Origin: Verrucomicrobiota bacterium
Lineage (GTDB): Bacteria > Chlamydiota > Chlamydiia > Chlamydiales > Rhabdochlamydiaceae
Direction: 5' to 3'
Length of the DNA stretch: 43,734 bases
NCBI GenBank assembly: GCA_018239985.1
Contig: JAFEGK010000008.1
Span: 1 to 43,734, forward strand
The position numbers were made by a program, and so were the translations under genes. The notes below the pieces were generated by a model, which saw only the letters and a list, made by a program, of their open reading frames with translations, was not told the origin of the DNA and made no database searches. Of this stretch, positions 17,325 to 25,978 are shown in pieces (the first letter of the stretch is position 1; the number at the start of each line of letters is the position of its first letter).

Positions 17325-18489
17325 ACATCTCATCATTGCCGTCCTCAGCGCCCTCTCCCTTTTCCTTTTGTGGAGAGTGCAAAAATGGAAATTGCAGTCC
17401 CTTCTTGCTCAAGAAAATCTGCAGTTTGCCAAAAAGAGCCACGAAGACTTAAAAGAGGCCTTCGCAGCACTTTCCCACGATGCCCTCGAAAAGAATAATC
17501 GGTCCTTCCTCGACCTTGCGAAAACTAGCTTAGAGAAATTCCAAGAGGGAGCTAAATACGACCTCCACGATCTGGTCAAACCGGTCAAAGAAACTCTGGG
17601 AAAACTCGACGAAGGGCTGAATAAACTCGAAAAAGAGCGCAGAGGGGACCACTCCACACTCAAAACACAAGTCAGCTCCCTAACTAAAGAAACCGCTAAC
17701 CTAGTGAAAGCGCTCAGAACCCCGCTCGCTCGGGGCCGCTGGGGCGAAATCCAACTCCGCCGCGTCGTAGAAATGGCCGGGATGCTTAGCCATTGCGACT
17801 TCTATGAACAGACGACCGCCGAAGAAAATTATTTGCGGCCTGACCTTCTGGTCAAATTGGCTGGTGGCAGGCAGGTGGTCATCGATGCAAAAGTCCCCTT
17901 AGAATCCTACCTCGATGCGATTCAAACTGACAGTGAACAGATCCGCGAGGCCAAATTTAAAGATCATGCGCGCGCCATCCGCAACCACATCGCAGCACTC
18001 TCTAAAAAATCGTACCACCAGTACTTCAGCCCCACCCCCGAATTCGTCATCCTCTTTCTCCCTTCCGAGACAATTTTCAGTACCGCCCTCGAGCAAGATC
18101 CCTCGCTCATCGAATTAGGAGCAGACCAAAACGTCATCATCGCCACCCCCACCACCCTGATTGCCCTCTTAAGAGCCGTCGCCTACGGGTGGAAGCAAGA
18201 GAACCTCTCGCGCCATGCTGAGCAAGTCAGCCAGCTCGGCCATGAACTCTATAAGCGGATCGTCGACATGACCACCCATTTCAACAAAATGGGACGGGCT
18301 CTGACCACCGCGGTCGACGCCTATAATAAAGGGATAGGCTCCCTGGAGAGCCGAGTTTTAGTGACGGCTCGCAAGTTCAAAGAATTAGGTGCAGCCTCCC
18401 GAGAGCTCGAGATCGAAGACCAAGAGTTTGTGGAGAAAATTCCTAGGGAAATAGAACTAAGTGAGAAAATAGATTCCTCCAATAGCTGA
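17314..18489 (+). CDS. rmuC: DNA recombination protein RmuC
   Basis: About 391 aa. I chose ATG 17314 (17317 is equally possible) because the longer frame begins with TTG; this gives an 11-nt overlap with pssA. An N-terminal membrane anchor (IIAVLSALSLFLLW) is followed by a coiled coil to about residue 110, then the PD-(D/E)XK nuclease-like RmuC domain with LARGRWGEIQLRRVVEMAGM, RPDLLVKL and VIDAKVPLESYLDA (the D...DAK core). RmuC limits sequence inversions between short inverted repeats in E. coli, which is notable in a region so rich in palindromes. Confidence 0.92.
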   Translation: MMIEHLIIAVLSALSLFLLWRVQKWKLQSLLAQENLQFAKKSHEDLKEAFAALSHDALEKNNRSFLDLAKTSLEKFQEGAKYDLHDLVKPVKETLGKLDEGLNKLEKERRGDHSTLKTQVSSLTKETANLVKALRTPLARGRWGEIQLRRVVEMAGMLSHCDFYEQTTAEENYLRPDLLVKLAGGRQVVIDAKVPLESYLDAIQTDSEQIREAKFKDHARAIRNHIAALSKKSYHQYFSPTPEFVILFLPSETIFSTALEQDPSLIELGADQNVIIATPTTLIALLRAVAYGWKQENLSRHAEQVSQLGHELYKRIVDMTTHFNKMGRALTTAVDAYNKGIGSLESRVLVTARKFKELGAASRELEIEDQEFVEKIPREIELSEKIDSSNS

Positions 18490-18918
18490 GACAACGAGAG
18501 CTCTAGCAATCCATCTACGATAGGATGGGCTACTGGGTTTAGGGGGCTCAACAGGGGGCTCCTCAATCTTCATAGTCGTGGCAATAGCGGCTCCCATGTA
18601 TTTTTCAATCTCAGGTTTAGCACTGTCAGAAGCGTGTCTATGCATACGCAGAGCCATTAAAGAGAAGTTGGCGCCTATTTGCTTTAAATCTTCTTCCGAA
18701 CGTCCTTGGAAAGCATTCGGTACCGCGGTCAATACTGCAAGCCTCTTTGCGGCCTTGATCATGTTCTGATCCTTTTCGGGATTGGGGCGTGGTTGGGATG
18801 ACTTTCCTGGACGTGGCACCAAAAATAGATTCCCGTGAGAGGAATCTAGATTAAAATCGACACCAGTTTTAGGGTCTGTGAATTTATCCCAGATTTTATG
18901 GCTGATAGTGATAGGCAT
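18457..18918 (-). CDS. Hypothetical tail-anchored protein
   Basis: 153 aa with a good AAGGAG site before the ATG. The body is polar; a proline-rich linker (EEPPVEPPKPSSPS) precedes a C-terminal hydrophobic helix (IARALVVSAIGGIYFLT) that ends the protein, so it would be tail-anchored. No family recognised. Its last 33 nt overlap the end of the convergent rmuC gene. The upstream region 18919-19030 is very AT-rich and probably holds its promoter. Confidence 0.65.
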   Translation of the reverse strand: MPITISHKIWDKFTDPKTGVDFNLDSSHGNLFLVPRPGKSSQPRPNPEKDQNMIKAAKRLAVLTAVPNAFQGRSEEDLKQIGANFSLMALRMHRHASDSAKPEIEKYMGAAIATTMKIEEPPVEPPKPSSPSYRRWIARALVVSAIGGIYFLT

Positions 18919-19100
18919 ATGATGACTCCTTATTAAATTAATATTTTAACTTACTTAATTTATTGTTTTTAAATTAACGTTAATTAAATTATACTAAATT
19001 TATTAATTTTATAAAAGCATTATTTTGTTCAATGTTAGCGAAGAATAGAAATGTCCTCTCCATGGTAAATAAATTTTTGGTTTACCAAGGAGGAACGAAG

Positions 19101-19280
19101 GTGAAGATATTACATATGAGCGAAGAAGAAATGAAGAGGACGCCTACTCTTATGCAGTTGCAATCCAAGAGGTTAAATCAGGAGGAAGCCATTGAAGCTC
19201 TGGGTGTTACGCCTAGTCCAAACTGCAGCAGTGGGCTGACGCCCACTGCTGCAGTTTGGACTCAGAAAACTTGTTTATAA
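19101..19280 (+). pseudogene. Transposase N-terminal remnant (ISNCY/IS1202-like HTH)
   Basis: A strong AGGAGG box precedes GTG 19101. The first ~37 residues (KILHMSEEEMKR..., then SKRLNQEEAIEALGV) look like the helix-turn-helix start of ISNCY-type transposases, where a KRLTQ-x-EAAELLG motif is typical. The frame then runs straight into the palindrome at 19215-19262 and stops at 19280, so the catalytic part is gone. The match rests on a short motif; another HTH protein is possible. Confidence 0.5.
19215..19262. repeat. Perfect 22-bp inverted repeat ending the transposase remnant
   Basis: Arms 19215-19236 and 19241-19262 are exact reverse complements around a 4-nt loop (TGAC). It sits exactly where similarity to the transposase HTH ends, so it marks the breakpoint of the deletion or an insertion. 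Confidence 0.95.
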
Positions 19281-19408
19281 AGGGTTACATGGTGAACTCC
19301 GCCCTTCAGTGTGGGGTTGACTAGCGTCTGATTCAGAAAGAATTTGAATTGACAAGTGTACCATATAAATGGTACGCCGAGTATTTCCTATTAAAGAAAG
19401 AGAGGGCT

Positions 19409-19902
19409 ATGAAAGAGTACGTTGCCTATGAGGAAAATGAATTCACGATTGAGTGGTATTACAATGAGAAAGGAGAATCGCGGGCTCTAGATTTTTTCAT
19501 ATTAACCCTTTTTAAATTAATGGGGGATCAGAGGGTGTCTTCAAATTCGGTTTCAGTCGATTTTAGGGTTCTTTTGAGCCAATTTTCGTTTCAAATTTTG
19601 GGGGTAATATCACTCTCCGAATATGACCCCCAAAATTTGAAACGAAAATTGGCCAAAATAATCCCGAAAATCGACGAAACAAGAATTTGAAGACACCCTC
19701 TCAGGGAAAAATTTTTGATCAAACGAAGTTTCGAAATGAAGCGGATAAAATTTACGCTTTCAAGCCTCAGCCTGATAGATATCTCTGTTTTTTCTTTCGG
19801 GGTAAGAAAATTATTGTAACCAATGCCTTTACAAAGAAAACTCAAAAACTTCCAGAAGGTGAAAAAGAACTGGCGGTTAAAGCATATGAAGAAGAAAATT
19901 AA
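19409..19902 (+). pseudogene. HigB/Gp49-like toxin gene split by a palindromic element
   Basis: The start ATG 19409 has an AAGAGAGG box. The first part (MKEYVAYEENEFTIEWYYNE...FKLMGDQ) and the second part (GKIFDQTKFRNEADKIYAFK...KLPEGEKELAVKAYEEEN) are the two halves of a RelE/HigB-superfamily toxin (phage-derived Gp49-like). They are in different frames and separated by the element at 19531-19700. Deleting 19531-19703 joins ATG GGG GAT CAG GGA AAA ATT in frame and gives a 106-residue protein. The middle around ALDFFILTLFKLMGD seems shorter than in relatives, so a small deletion may have come first. The toxin is dead in its present state. Confidence 0.85.
19531..19700. mobile_element. Palindromic mini-transposon (family alpha, copy 1), 170 bp
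   Basis: The ends are GAGGGTGTCTTCAAATTC and its exact inverse, and the arms stay complementary with mismatches over about 80 bp each. The target TCA is present on both sides (19528-19530 and 19701-19703), giving a 3-bp duplication. It carries no gene. It is the same family as 36158-36330: shared ends GAGGSTGT, and shared blocks GTCGATTTT, GAGC-AATTTTCG, and TTGGGGG followed by TAATAT. GAG ends plus a TNA duplication fit the IS1031 group of the IS5 family as the likely helper. Confidence 0.88.
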
Positions 19903-20194
19903 ATCGACCTACGAAAAATTCACTGAAGATAAAAAACAAAAGAGACTCCTAAATAGAGAATACAAAGAACTACTGATATCTGAACTCTTGCTTGCTGCTA
20001 TGGAAGAAGATCATCTTTCAGTGCGCAAACTAGCTGCAGAGGCAGATGTATCTCCAACGATCATTCAAAGTTTAAAATCGGGAAAGAAGACAAATATCAC
20101 AATCGATACTTTATCGAGGATACTCGATGTCATTGACTATCAAATTGTTTTGGTCCCCAAAAGTGGTGCGGGTAGACGTGTCAAGATGGCTTGA
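19886..20194 (+). CDS. HigA-like antitoxin (XRE-type HTH)
   Basis: 102 aa from ATG 19886, which overlaps the toxin remnant by 17 nt, the usual toxin-antitoxin coupling. A helix-turn-helix (LSVRKLAAEADVSPTIIQSLKSG) lies at about 44-66, with a second conserved stretch ITIDTLSRILDVI after it. Antitoxins of this kind bind the partner toxin and the operon promoter. Here the toxin is broken by an element, so the antitoxin appears to be an orphan that is still intact. Its last 84 nt lie antisense to the end of the convergent DUF455 gene. Confidence 0.85.
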   Translation: MKKKIKSTYEKFTEDKKQKRLLNREYKELLISELLLAAMEEDHLSVRKLAAEADVSPTIIQSLKSGKKTNITIDTLSRILDVIDYQIVLVPKSGAGRRVKMA

Positions 20195-20962
20195 TCTAAG
20201 GTTATCTATCCACTCCTGGGAAACGCCGGCCTTCAGACGATTTTCCTCTTGGAAAATCGGCCCCATGGCGCGTGTCGGTGGAAGGTTAGGGGGGAGGGCC
20301 TTGAGCCAGGCGTCCCATTGGGGAGAACCTGGGCTTTTTAGCTTTTTCAGCCAGTTCCAGCCGAAACTGACGTGGGCAATTTCATCTTTCAGAATCTGTT
20401 GCATGAGCTGAGAGGCTTGCTCGTCGCCGTTGGCAGCAAAAGCGGCGCCATAGAGCGGAGCGAAATCGAGGTTGGCCATCTCGAAGGTAAGGCTCATCAC
20501 GCTCACATATTGATCCGGAGTGCGCAGGTAGGGGGTGTATGCCCAGAAATGCTTGTAGAGTGGCAGATCGCCAAAGTTCATCCCTAATCGCTCTAATTGG
20601 GCAATATAGAGGCGGACATGTTCCTGTTCTTCACGCAGGGTATTGGCAACCCCTTTTCTAAAGTGCTTGGGTGCCTGAGGGTAGGCGAGGAGTGCGTAGG
20701 CCATGATTTCGACAGCGAGCAGCTCATGACCGGCGAAACGGTGCAGGCATGCGGCGCGGTTTTCCGCTTTGTGTAGGGTCGGCAATTTGGGGAGCTTGTC
20801 TTTGCGAGAGTGCTTGTTAAAATGCATGCCGGTCGGCCTGGTCGGCTCATCCCAAAAAAGGGAAGAGCCTGGATCATTGTCGGTCAATATTCCAGGCTCT
20901 AGCAGTTTTTCAGCAAGTGTGTCGGCGCTTAGTATGCGCGTTGCCCACTCACGAAGTTCCAT
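20111..20962 (-). CDS. DUF455 ferritin-like diiron protein
   Basis: 283 aa. Carboxylate and histidine pairs typical of ferritin-like four-helix proteins are visible: GHELLAVE, REEQEHVRLY (ExxH), LTFEMANLDF and KDEIAHVSFGWNW (ExxH). This matches the DUF455 family, diiron proteins of unsettled function. The last ~26 residues (after IDNLRSS) run antisense through the antitoxin gene and do not look like family sequence, so arrival of the toxin-antitoxin cassette may have replaced the native end. The start ATG shares one base with the stop of the upstream SH3 gene (TAATG), a tight coupling. Confidence 0.85.
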   Translation of the reverse strand: MELREWATRILSADTLAEKLLEPGILTDNDPGSSLFWDEPTRPTGMHFNKHSRKDKLPKLPTLHKAENRAACLHRFAGHELLAVEIMAYALLAYPQAPKHFRKGVANTLREEQEHVRLYIAQLERLGMNFGDLPLYKHFWAYTPYLRTPDQYVSVMSLTFEMANLDFAPLYGAAFAANGDEQASQLMQQILKDEIAHVSFGWNWLKKLKSPGSPQWDAWLKALPPNLPPTRAMGPIFQEENRLKAGVSQEWIDNLRSSHLDTSTRTTFGDQNNLIVNDIEYPR

Positions 20963-22167
20963 TATTCCACTTCAAGAACATAGTAGGCGGGGAAAGCAAA
21001 ATTGTGATTTGATCTTGGGGAGCAAATCAAGGTCACTTTTTTACCTACATAATCTTCAAGGTTAACGACGGTGCTATAAACATAGGCGACTGGAAGATTT
21101 TTGTTCTTCACGACGAAATCACCTGGTTTATTTTTCACTGGAGTCTTGTAGGGCTCAACAACACCGGAAATGGTTGCAGCAGCAAGACGCTGTTCTTCAT
21201 AGAAGCTTTCTTTCTCTTGATGATCATGTAGAGCAGCCCAATTGGCATAGAGTCCTTGCTCGATGTTATCCCAATTGAGAATCCCTTTATTAGTCGGTGT
21301 TGCAACAGGTTGTTGTGTAGTGGTAGCAACAACTGATCCACCCGATGCTTTTTGCTCGAGATAAGCGATCCGTTTTTGCAGATAGTCATCTTGGACTTGG
21401 GCAAGCGCTGCTTTGGCTTTTTCAGAAACCTGAGGGAAGTCGGCAAAATCATTGATAACTGTTAAAAACCCTTGTTTGACCCTCTCAAAATTGATCTCTT
21501 CAAAAGGATTTTGCATTTCATTTGCTGAAAACAGTGAGGCCGCTTCATAGTACTGCTCGGCAGTGTGCTTCCGATTTTCCATTTTGGCTTTATAGTCTAG
21601 GCCGCCGGCCTTTTCGATGTACTCTTTAGCAACGTAGAATTGGGTGCTTGCTGGAAGAGAAATTTCAAGCCATTTCTTGTTGGCTTCGCTGACAACGCCT
21701 TCAACTCTGTCGCCAGAATTGAGATGGCCGATCACAGGGGATTCGAGGTCGGGTTCTAGACGAATATTGACCCGGTTGCCTTCGACGATATTGTCGATCA
21801 CAAAACTGCGGAAGACATATGCTTTAAATGATTCGGGGGGTTCGATAGCGTAAAAATCGCCTTCTTGATTCAGAACTTTAATAAAATCATTTTTGACTAA
21901 TTCTTTGACGATATGCCCATTGAGGTCAGGCTGTAGTCTCATTCTCACTTTATTGGCTACTACACGCCCGGTGAAAGGAGTGAAGACTGGCTTCACTACA
22001 GGACGACGTGCAGCCTGGCCGTCAGATTGAGCAGTGAGCTCAATATCGGAAACATCGATTTGAATTTCAGACGTGTTCAGTTGGGAATTTTGAATCGTAG
22101 CGGGATTGTTCTCTGCAAATCCCAATGTAAATGTCAGAGTGCTCAATAGAGCAAAAATTTTCGACAT
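20962..22167 (-). CDS. Exported protein with two bacterial SH3 domains
   Basis: 401 aa with a signal peptide (MSKIFALLSTLTFTLGFA). Two SH3b domains lie at about 65-125 (VRMRLQPDLNGHIV...) and 127-190 (VNIRLEPDLESPVIG...). The rest is helical with an alanine/glutamine-rich coiled-coil-like stretch around 250-285 and an Ala/Thr/Gln linker, then a C-terminal beta-rich part (VVKNKNLPVAYVYSTVVNLEDY, split by motif). SH3b domains often bind cell-wall peptides, so a periplasmic role at the thin chlamydial peptidoglycan is plausible. It is coupled by a 1-nt overlap to the DUF455 gene. Confidence 0.8.
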   Translation of the reverse strand: MSKIFALLSTLTFTLGFAENNPATIQNSQLNTSEIQIDVSDIELTAQSDGQAARRPVVKPVFTPFTGRVVANKVRMRLQPDLNGHIVKELVKNDFIKVLNQEGDFYAIEPPESFKAYVFRSFVIDNIVEGNRVNIRLEPDLESPVIGHLNSGDRVEGVVSEANKKWLEISLPASTQFYVAKEYIEKAGGLDYKAKMENRKHTAEQYYEAASLFSANEMQNPFEEINFERVKQGFLTVINDFADFPQVSEKAKAALAQVQDDYLQKRIAYLEQKASGGSVVATTTQQPVATPTNKGILNWDNIEQGLYANWAALHDHQEKESFYEEQRLAAATISGVVEPYKTPVKNKPGDFVVKNKNLPVAYVYSTVVNLEDYVGKKVTLICSPRSNHNFAFPAYYVLEVE

Positions 22168-22252
22168 GGTTGAAGGGTCCTCCTGATCATATGAACTTAA
22201 GAAAACCCATTCTAGAAATCGCCAACAATTTTTAGCAACATCAAAAAGCGTT

Positions 22253-22978
22253 TCAAGAATTTAAGACTGCTCGGATGTGTTCGCAGTTATGTTCGCCGCA
22301 CGTGCAGCCAACTGGACTGCCCAAAAAGACATTATAATGTTCTCCAGCGCAAAGCGGGTTACTGACGACATAGAGTTTATCGCCTGCCTGGCGGATGTCC
22401 CAATCGCGGAATTGCAGATCTTGATCAGTGACCACCTCCTCCTGTTGCTCTTCATGAGATTCAGGTTCTTGGTGAAAGACACGCATAATCTGGCAATGCA
22501 TGCAATTGCAATGAGGTTCTGCTTTTGGAAAATTGTCGGGATTATCAAAGCCGATGGCTTTAGTTAAACCGGCGATTTTTTCAAGCACCTCTTTTGGTAA
22601 ATCGGGACTATCAGCAGCATCTTGATTATGTTGCAAAAGATTGCCCATATTATTGCCCTCAATGCTAAAAGGTAGGGGGAAGCTAATTAGCCCTCCTGCT
22701 TCAATATTCATTCCTGGGAGCACTGTAGGTTGACTGGAGGGTTTAGGGGGTTGAGTTTGGGCCGCTTCTTGCTCGAGATGTTTTTGGTGGGCGTTAAAAA
22801 TGGCCTCCAGTTCTATGGATTCTAAACGGGGGATCTCAATCGTCGATCCATTGAGCAGGCCGATGACGAGGATCGGATGCCCTTCCCTTCTGTCCATGTG
22901 GAGAGAGAGGACATTTTTCCAAGAGGTAGAGATATAGGGGGGGATACATAAAATTTTTGGATTTATTTTCATATTCAA
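22253..22978 (-). CDS. Conserved hypothetical with SWIM-type zinc motif
   Basis: 241 aa. The C-terminus ends in CTCGEHNCEH, an exact CxC(x4)CxH SWIM zinc-binding pattern, preceded by the strand-rich sequence YVVSNPLCAGEHYNVFLGSP. A second cluster CNCMHCQI lies near residue 160. The N-terminal ~90 residues form a separate small domain (HPILVIGLLNGSTIEIPRLES), linked by a Pro/Gln-rich stretch. SWIM domains bind DNA or proteins and in Chlamydiae accompany SNF2 helicases; here the SWIM stands without a helicase. Its precise role is unknown. It lies 85 nt upstream of the SH3 gene on the same strand. Confidence 0.7.
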   Translation of the reverse strand: MNMKINPKILCIPPYISTSWKNVLSLHMDRREGHPILVIGLLNGSTIEIPRLESIELEAIFNAHQKHLEQEAAQTQPPKPSSQPTVLPGMNIEAGGLISFPLPFSIEGNNMGNLLQHNQDAADSPDLPKEVLEKIAGLTKAIGFDNPDNFPKAEPHCNCMHCQIMRVFHQEPESHEEQQEEVVTDQDLQFRDWDIRQAGDKLYVVSNPLCAGEHYNVFLGSPVGCTCGEHNCEHIRAVLNS

Positions 22979-23170
22979 GTCCCATTGTGTAGGTCTATAA
23001 CTATAGATTATAATTGATGGGCCATAGATTTGTCAACAAAATCTAGCAGTCTTCTGTTTTGTGTGCTGGAAAATTGATATAACATATTCATTATCAATCG
23101 AATAAAAAAAAGATTGTCACAAGTGCAACTGGCCGTTATGCTCCAAAAAAGTAACAAGGAGTTCTAAATA

Positions 23171-24481
23171 GTGACTAAAACCGTCTATATCATTGATACC
23201 AACGTTTTTCTCCATGATCCTTACGCCATTGACACCTTCAAAAATAGTGAGATCGTCATCCCGCTGGGTGTTCTGGAAGAACTCGATGAATTGAAGCGGT
23301 TTACCGACGAAAGGGGTAAAAATGCCCGCTTTCTTCTCCGTTTTATCAATGGACTCAAAGGCCAAGGGGGCGATCTCATTCATGGGGTGGAATCCAAGAA
23401 TGGCAATACGGTTAGAATTGTCTACACTCTCGATCCGATCGATAAGTCACAGTTCCCTCTTCCCCTTGAAAGAGCGAATAATAAACTGATCATGGCCTAT
23501 CAAATCGCCAAAAAACATGAAAAAGTTGTTTTTATCTCTAAAGATTTGGTGATGCGAATAAAAGCGGAGGCCATTGGCCTTGTCGCCGAAGATTATGAGA
23601 ACCTGAAGTTCTCCTATGATAAGATCTACAAAGGTTATCGAAAAATCGAAGTGCCCAAGAATCAGATTGACATGTTCTTCAAAGATGGGCAAATCGACGT
23701 CAGTACTGATGGGTATCGGCCGAATGAATTTTGCATGATGAATTCTCCAGAGAAATCTTCGGCAGTTGCCCGGTTTAATGCAAAGACAAAGAAACTCGAG
23801 CCACTCATGAAAGTGACTCAGGATATTTGGGGGATTTTGCCGCTGAATCTTGAGCAAAAGTGTGCTCTTGATCTTTTGCTGCGCGACGACATCAAACTCG
23901 TTACCCTTGTTGGTCCTGCTGGAACAGGTAAGACGATGTTGACGCTGGCCGTGGCTTTGCGCAAAGTTTTTGATGAGGGACTCTATTCGCGCATTCTTGT
24001 CAGCAGGCCGATCGTTCCCCTGGGGAAAGATATCGGCTATTTGCCAGGAAGCAAAGAAGAGAAGCTGATTCACTGGATGCAGCCGATCTATGATAACTTG
24101 GAATTTCTCTGCTCAGCTGGTTCCAAATCGGAAGAAGGGGGAAAAGAGACACAATCGTTCATCACTGAAAGTGGAAAAATTGAGATGGAAGCGGTCACAT
24201 ACATTCGAGGCCGATCGCTTCCAAAGATGTTCATTATTGTCGACGAAGCGCAAAACCTTACGCCGCATGAAGCAAAAACAATCATCTCTCGTGCAGGTCA
24301 GGGGACGAAAGTGGTTTTCACCGGAGATCCGACGCAAATCGACAATCCCTATCTGGACAAAGATTCGAATGCTCTCACTTTCACCGTCGGAAAATTTGCC
24401 GAGCATAGCATTTTCGGACATATGTTCTTAGAACGAACAGAACGTTCTGAACTCGCCGCGCTGGCCGCAGAAATTATGTAA
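23171..24481 (+). CDS. PIN-domain PhoH-family ATPase (YlaK/PhoH2-type)
   Basis: 436 aa, GTG start with AAGGAG nine bases upstream. Residues 1-150 are a PIN ribonuclease domain: acidic residues in IDTNVFLHD, GVLEELDELKR and ISKDLVMRIKA. The second half is the PhoH ATPase: Walker A VGPAGTGKT at about 257-265, Walker B FIIVDEAQNL, and GDPTQID. PhoH2 proteins couple RNA unwinding to PIN-mediated RNA cleavage. A PIN-PhoH fusion of this length is widespread. It is monocistronic here and ends 122 nt before the first porin. Confidence 0.95.
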   Translation: MTKTVYIIDTNVFLHDPYAIDTFKNSEIVIPLGVLEELDELKRFTDERGKNARFLLRFINGLKGQGGDLIHGVESKNGNTVRIVYTLDPIDKSQFPLPLERANNKLIMAYQIAKKHEKVVFISKDLVMRIKAEAIGLVAEDYENLKFSYDKIYKGYRKIEVPKNQIDMFFKDGQIDVSTDGYRPNEFCMMNSPEKSSAVARFNAKTKKLEPLMKVTQDIWGILPLNLEQKCALDLLLRDDIKLVTLVGPAGTGKTMLTLAVALRKVFDEGLYSRILVSRPIVPLGKDIGYLPGSKEEKLIHWMQPIYDNLEFLCSAGSKSEEGGKETQSFITESGKIEMEAVTYIRGRSLPKMFIIVDEAQNLTPHEAKTIISRAGQGTKVVFTGDPTQIDNPYLDKDSNALTFTVGKFAEHSIFGHMFLERTERSELAALAAEIM

Positions 24482-24603
24482 ATCCTGGTCGGATCGGTGG
24501 TGAACAATCACCGACGCGCAAAAAATGTCTTCCCAAAAATAGGTGCATAGAAATATCCTTTGTGCATACGGTTGAAAGTAGAATTATTACCCAGGAGGAA
24601 TCT

Positions 24604-25950
24604 ATGTTTGACATAAAGAAAATGAGTAAAGCGCTTATCCCGTTGTCGCTTATGACTATGGCTGGAGCGTTTGCAGAATCAGAAATTGCTGACAATAGCT
24701 ACGTAGCAAACAACTGTTGCCCACCGACATGCTGCAAACCCTGCTGCGTGCCACAACCAAAAAAATGCATCGACTGTGAATGCTATAACCCCCAGTACTA
24801 CGATCTTCAGTGCGATTGGGGCGTCTTCGTTACAGCCGACTTCTTGTACTGGTATGCAAGAGAGACAAATATCGAGTATGCCTATGAACAACAATTTTTA
24901 CCTCAACCTACTCAAGCAGCTGGCGCTTGTGCGCGTAGTTATGGCTTTAATACAAAGCACCATTACTTGGGCACAGAATGGAAACCTGGAGTTCGCGTTG
25001 GACTTGGGATGAATTCTGATTGTGATGGATGGGATCTCTTCTTAAATTGGACTTATCTAGACAATAATGTCCACGGAAGTACAACTCGACCAATAGGAGA
25101 TACTCTCAGTCTTTGTACGCAAACAGGAATCATTCTCAGACAGCCCTGGGCAGATGGGAACAACATCTTTATCAATGGTGCTGTAGCAGGTAATCCAAAT
25201 TACCCAACTATAAGTGCAAAATGGTCGTTGATCTTCAATCAGATTGATTTTGAATTTGGAAGAAAATTTTGGGTCAGCAAATGCATGACTATCAGACCTT
25301 ACACTGGACTTCGAGGGGCGTGGACACATACCAATTTCCATGTCACTGCAGAATTAGCAGATCCCACAGTCGTTACCTTCATCCAAGATGGTGTTGCTGT
25401 CACGCAGGGGCCCGGTTTTAATGCGAATAACAACCGCTTTAGAAATCGGTTCTGGGGAGTTGGAATCCTAGGTGGCTTACAACCAGAATTTATGTTTGGA
25501 GACTGGTGTGGGTGTGGAATGTTTAGCCTTTATGGTAATGTGGGTGGTGCTCTGATTTGGGGTAAATACCAAGGAAAGAATCAGATTCAGTTCATCTCCA
25601 GATTTGCTCAAACTATCGGTACGGTCAATGCAGATATCAATCGCTCTGCGTTCCCTGTCGAGACAGATGATTTTGCTCGTATGCAAGGGATCTTGGATCT
25701 TGGGATCGGAATCCGTTGGGAGCAACATTGGTGCTGTGATCGCTATAGCACTTCTATCGATTTGGGATGGGAACACCATTATTGGTTTGATTTCGGATTC
25801 TATCATAGACCTGGAATCTCTCTAACTGAAGATACCCGAGGGAATTTCAACGTTCCTTCTCCGGTACTTGCCTTCCCAGGCAGCTCTGACAATTTTGTCA
25901 CGAACTTAGGCCTTGGAGGATTTGTTCTCCGTTTCAGATTCGATTTCTAA
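24604..25950 (+). CDS. MOMP-like cysteine-rich porin 1
   Basis: 448 aa from ATG 24604, preceded by AGGAGG. A signal peptide (KALIPLSLMTMAGAFAES) leads into a cysteine-rich start (CCPPTCCKPCC, then CIDCECYNP) and a beta-barrel of alternating strands ending in RFRFDF, the terminal Phe expected by the BAM machinery. It resembles the expanded MOMP-like families of Simkania and Waddlia. The cysteines would form disulfides in the outer membrane of elementary bodies. It is about as long as porin 2 and very similar to it; both end in the same terminator type. Confidence 0.9.
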   Translation: MFDIKKMSKALIPLSLMTMAGAFAESEIADNSYVANNCCPPTCCKPCCVPQPKKCIDCECYNPQYYDLQCDWGVFVTADFLYWYARETNIEYAYEQQFLPQPTQAAGACARSYGFNTKHHYLGTEWKPGVRVGLGMNSDCDGWDLFLNWTYLDNNVHGSTTRPIGDTLSLCTQTGIILRQPWADGNNIFINGAVAGNPNYPTISAKWSLIFNQIDFEFGRKFWVSKCMTIRPYTGLRGAWTHTNFHVTAELADPTVVTFIQDGVAVTQGPGFNANNNRFRNRFWGVGILGGLQPEFMFGDWCGCGMFSLYGNVGGALIWGKYQGKNQIQFISRFAQTIGTVNADINRSAFPVETDDFARMQGILDLGIGIRWEQHWCCDRYSTSIDLGWEHHYWFDFGFYHRPGISLTEDTRGNFNVPSPVLAFPGSSDNFVTNLGLGGFVLRFRFDF

Positions 25951-25978
25951 TCTAGAGATCTGATCGGTCTTAACTCAT

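Noticed and set aside
19349-19408. Longer toxin start at 19349
   Set aside because: Leads with residues unlike the toxin family; ATG 19409 has the better ribosome-binding site and matches the usual toxin opening.
24494-24514. Hairpin TCGGTG...CACCGA after the PhoH gene
   Set aside because: Six-bp stem and no T-tract; too weak to call as a terminator.
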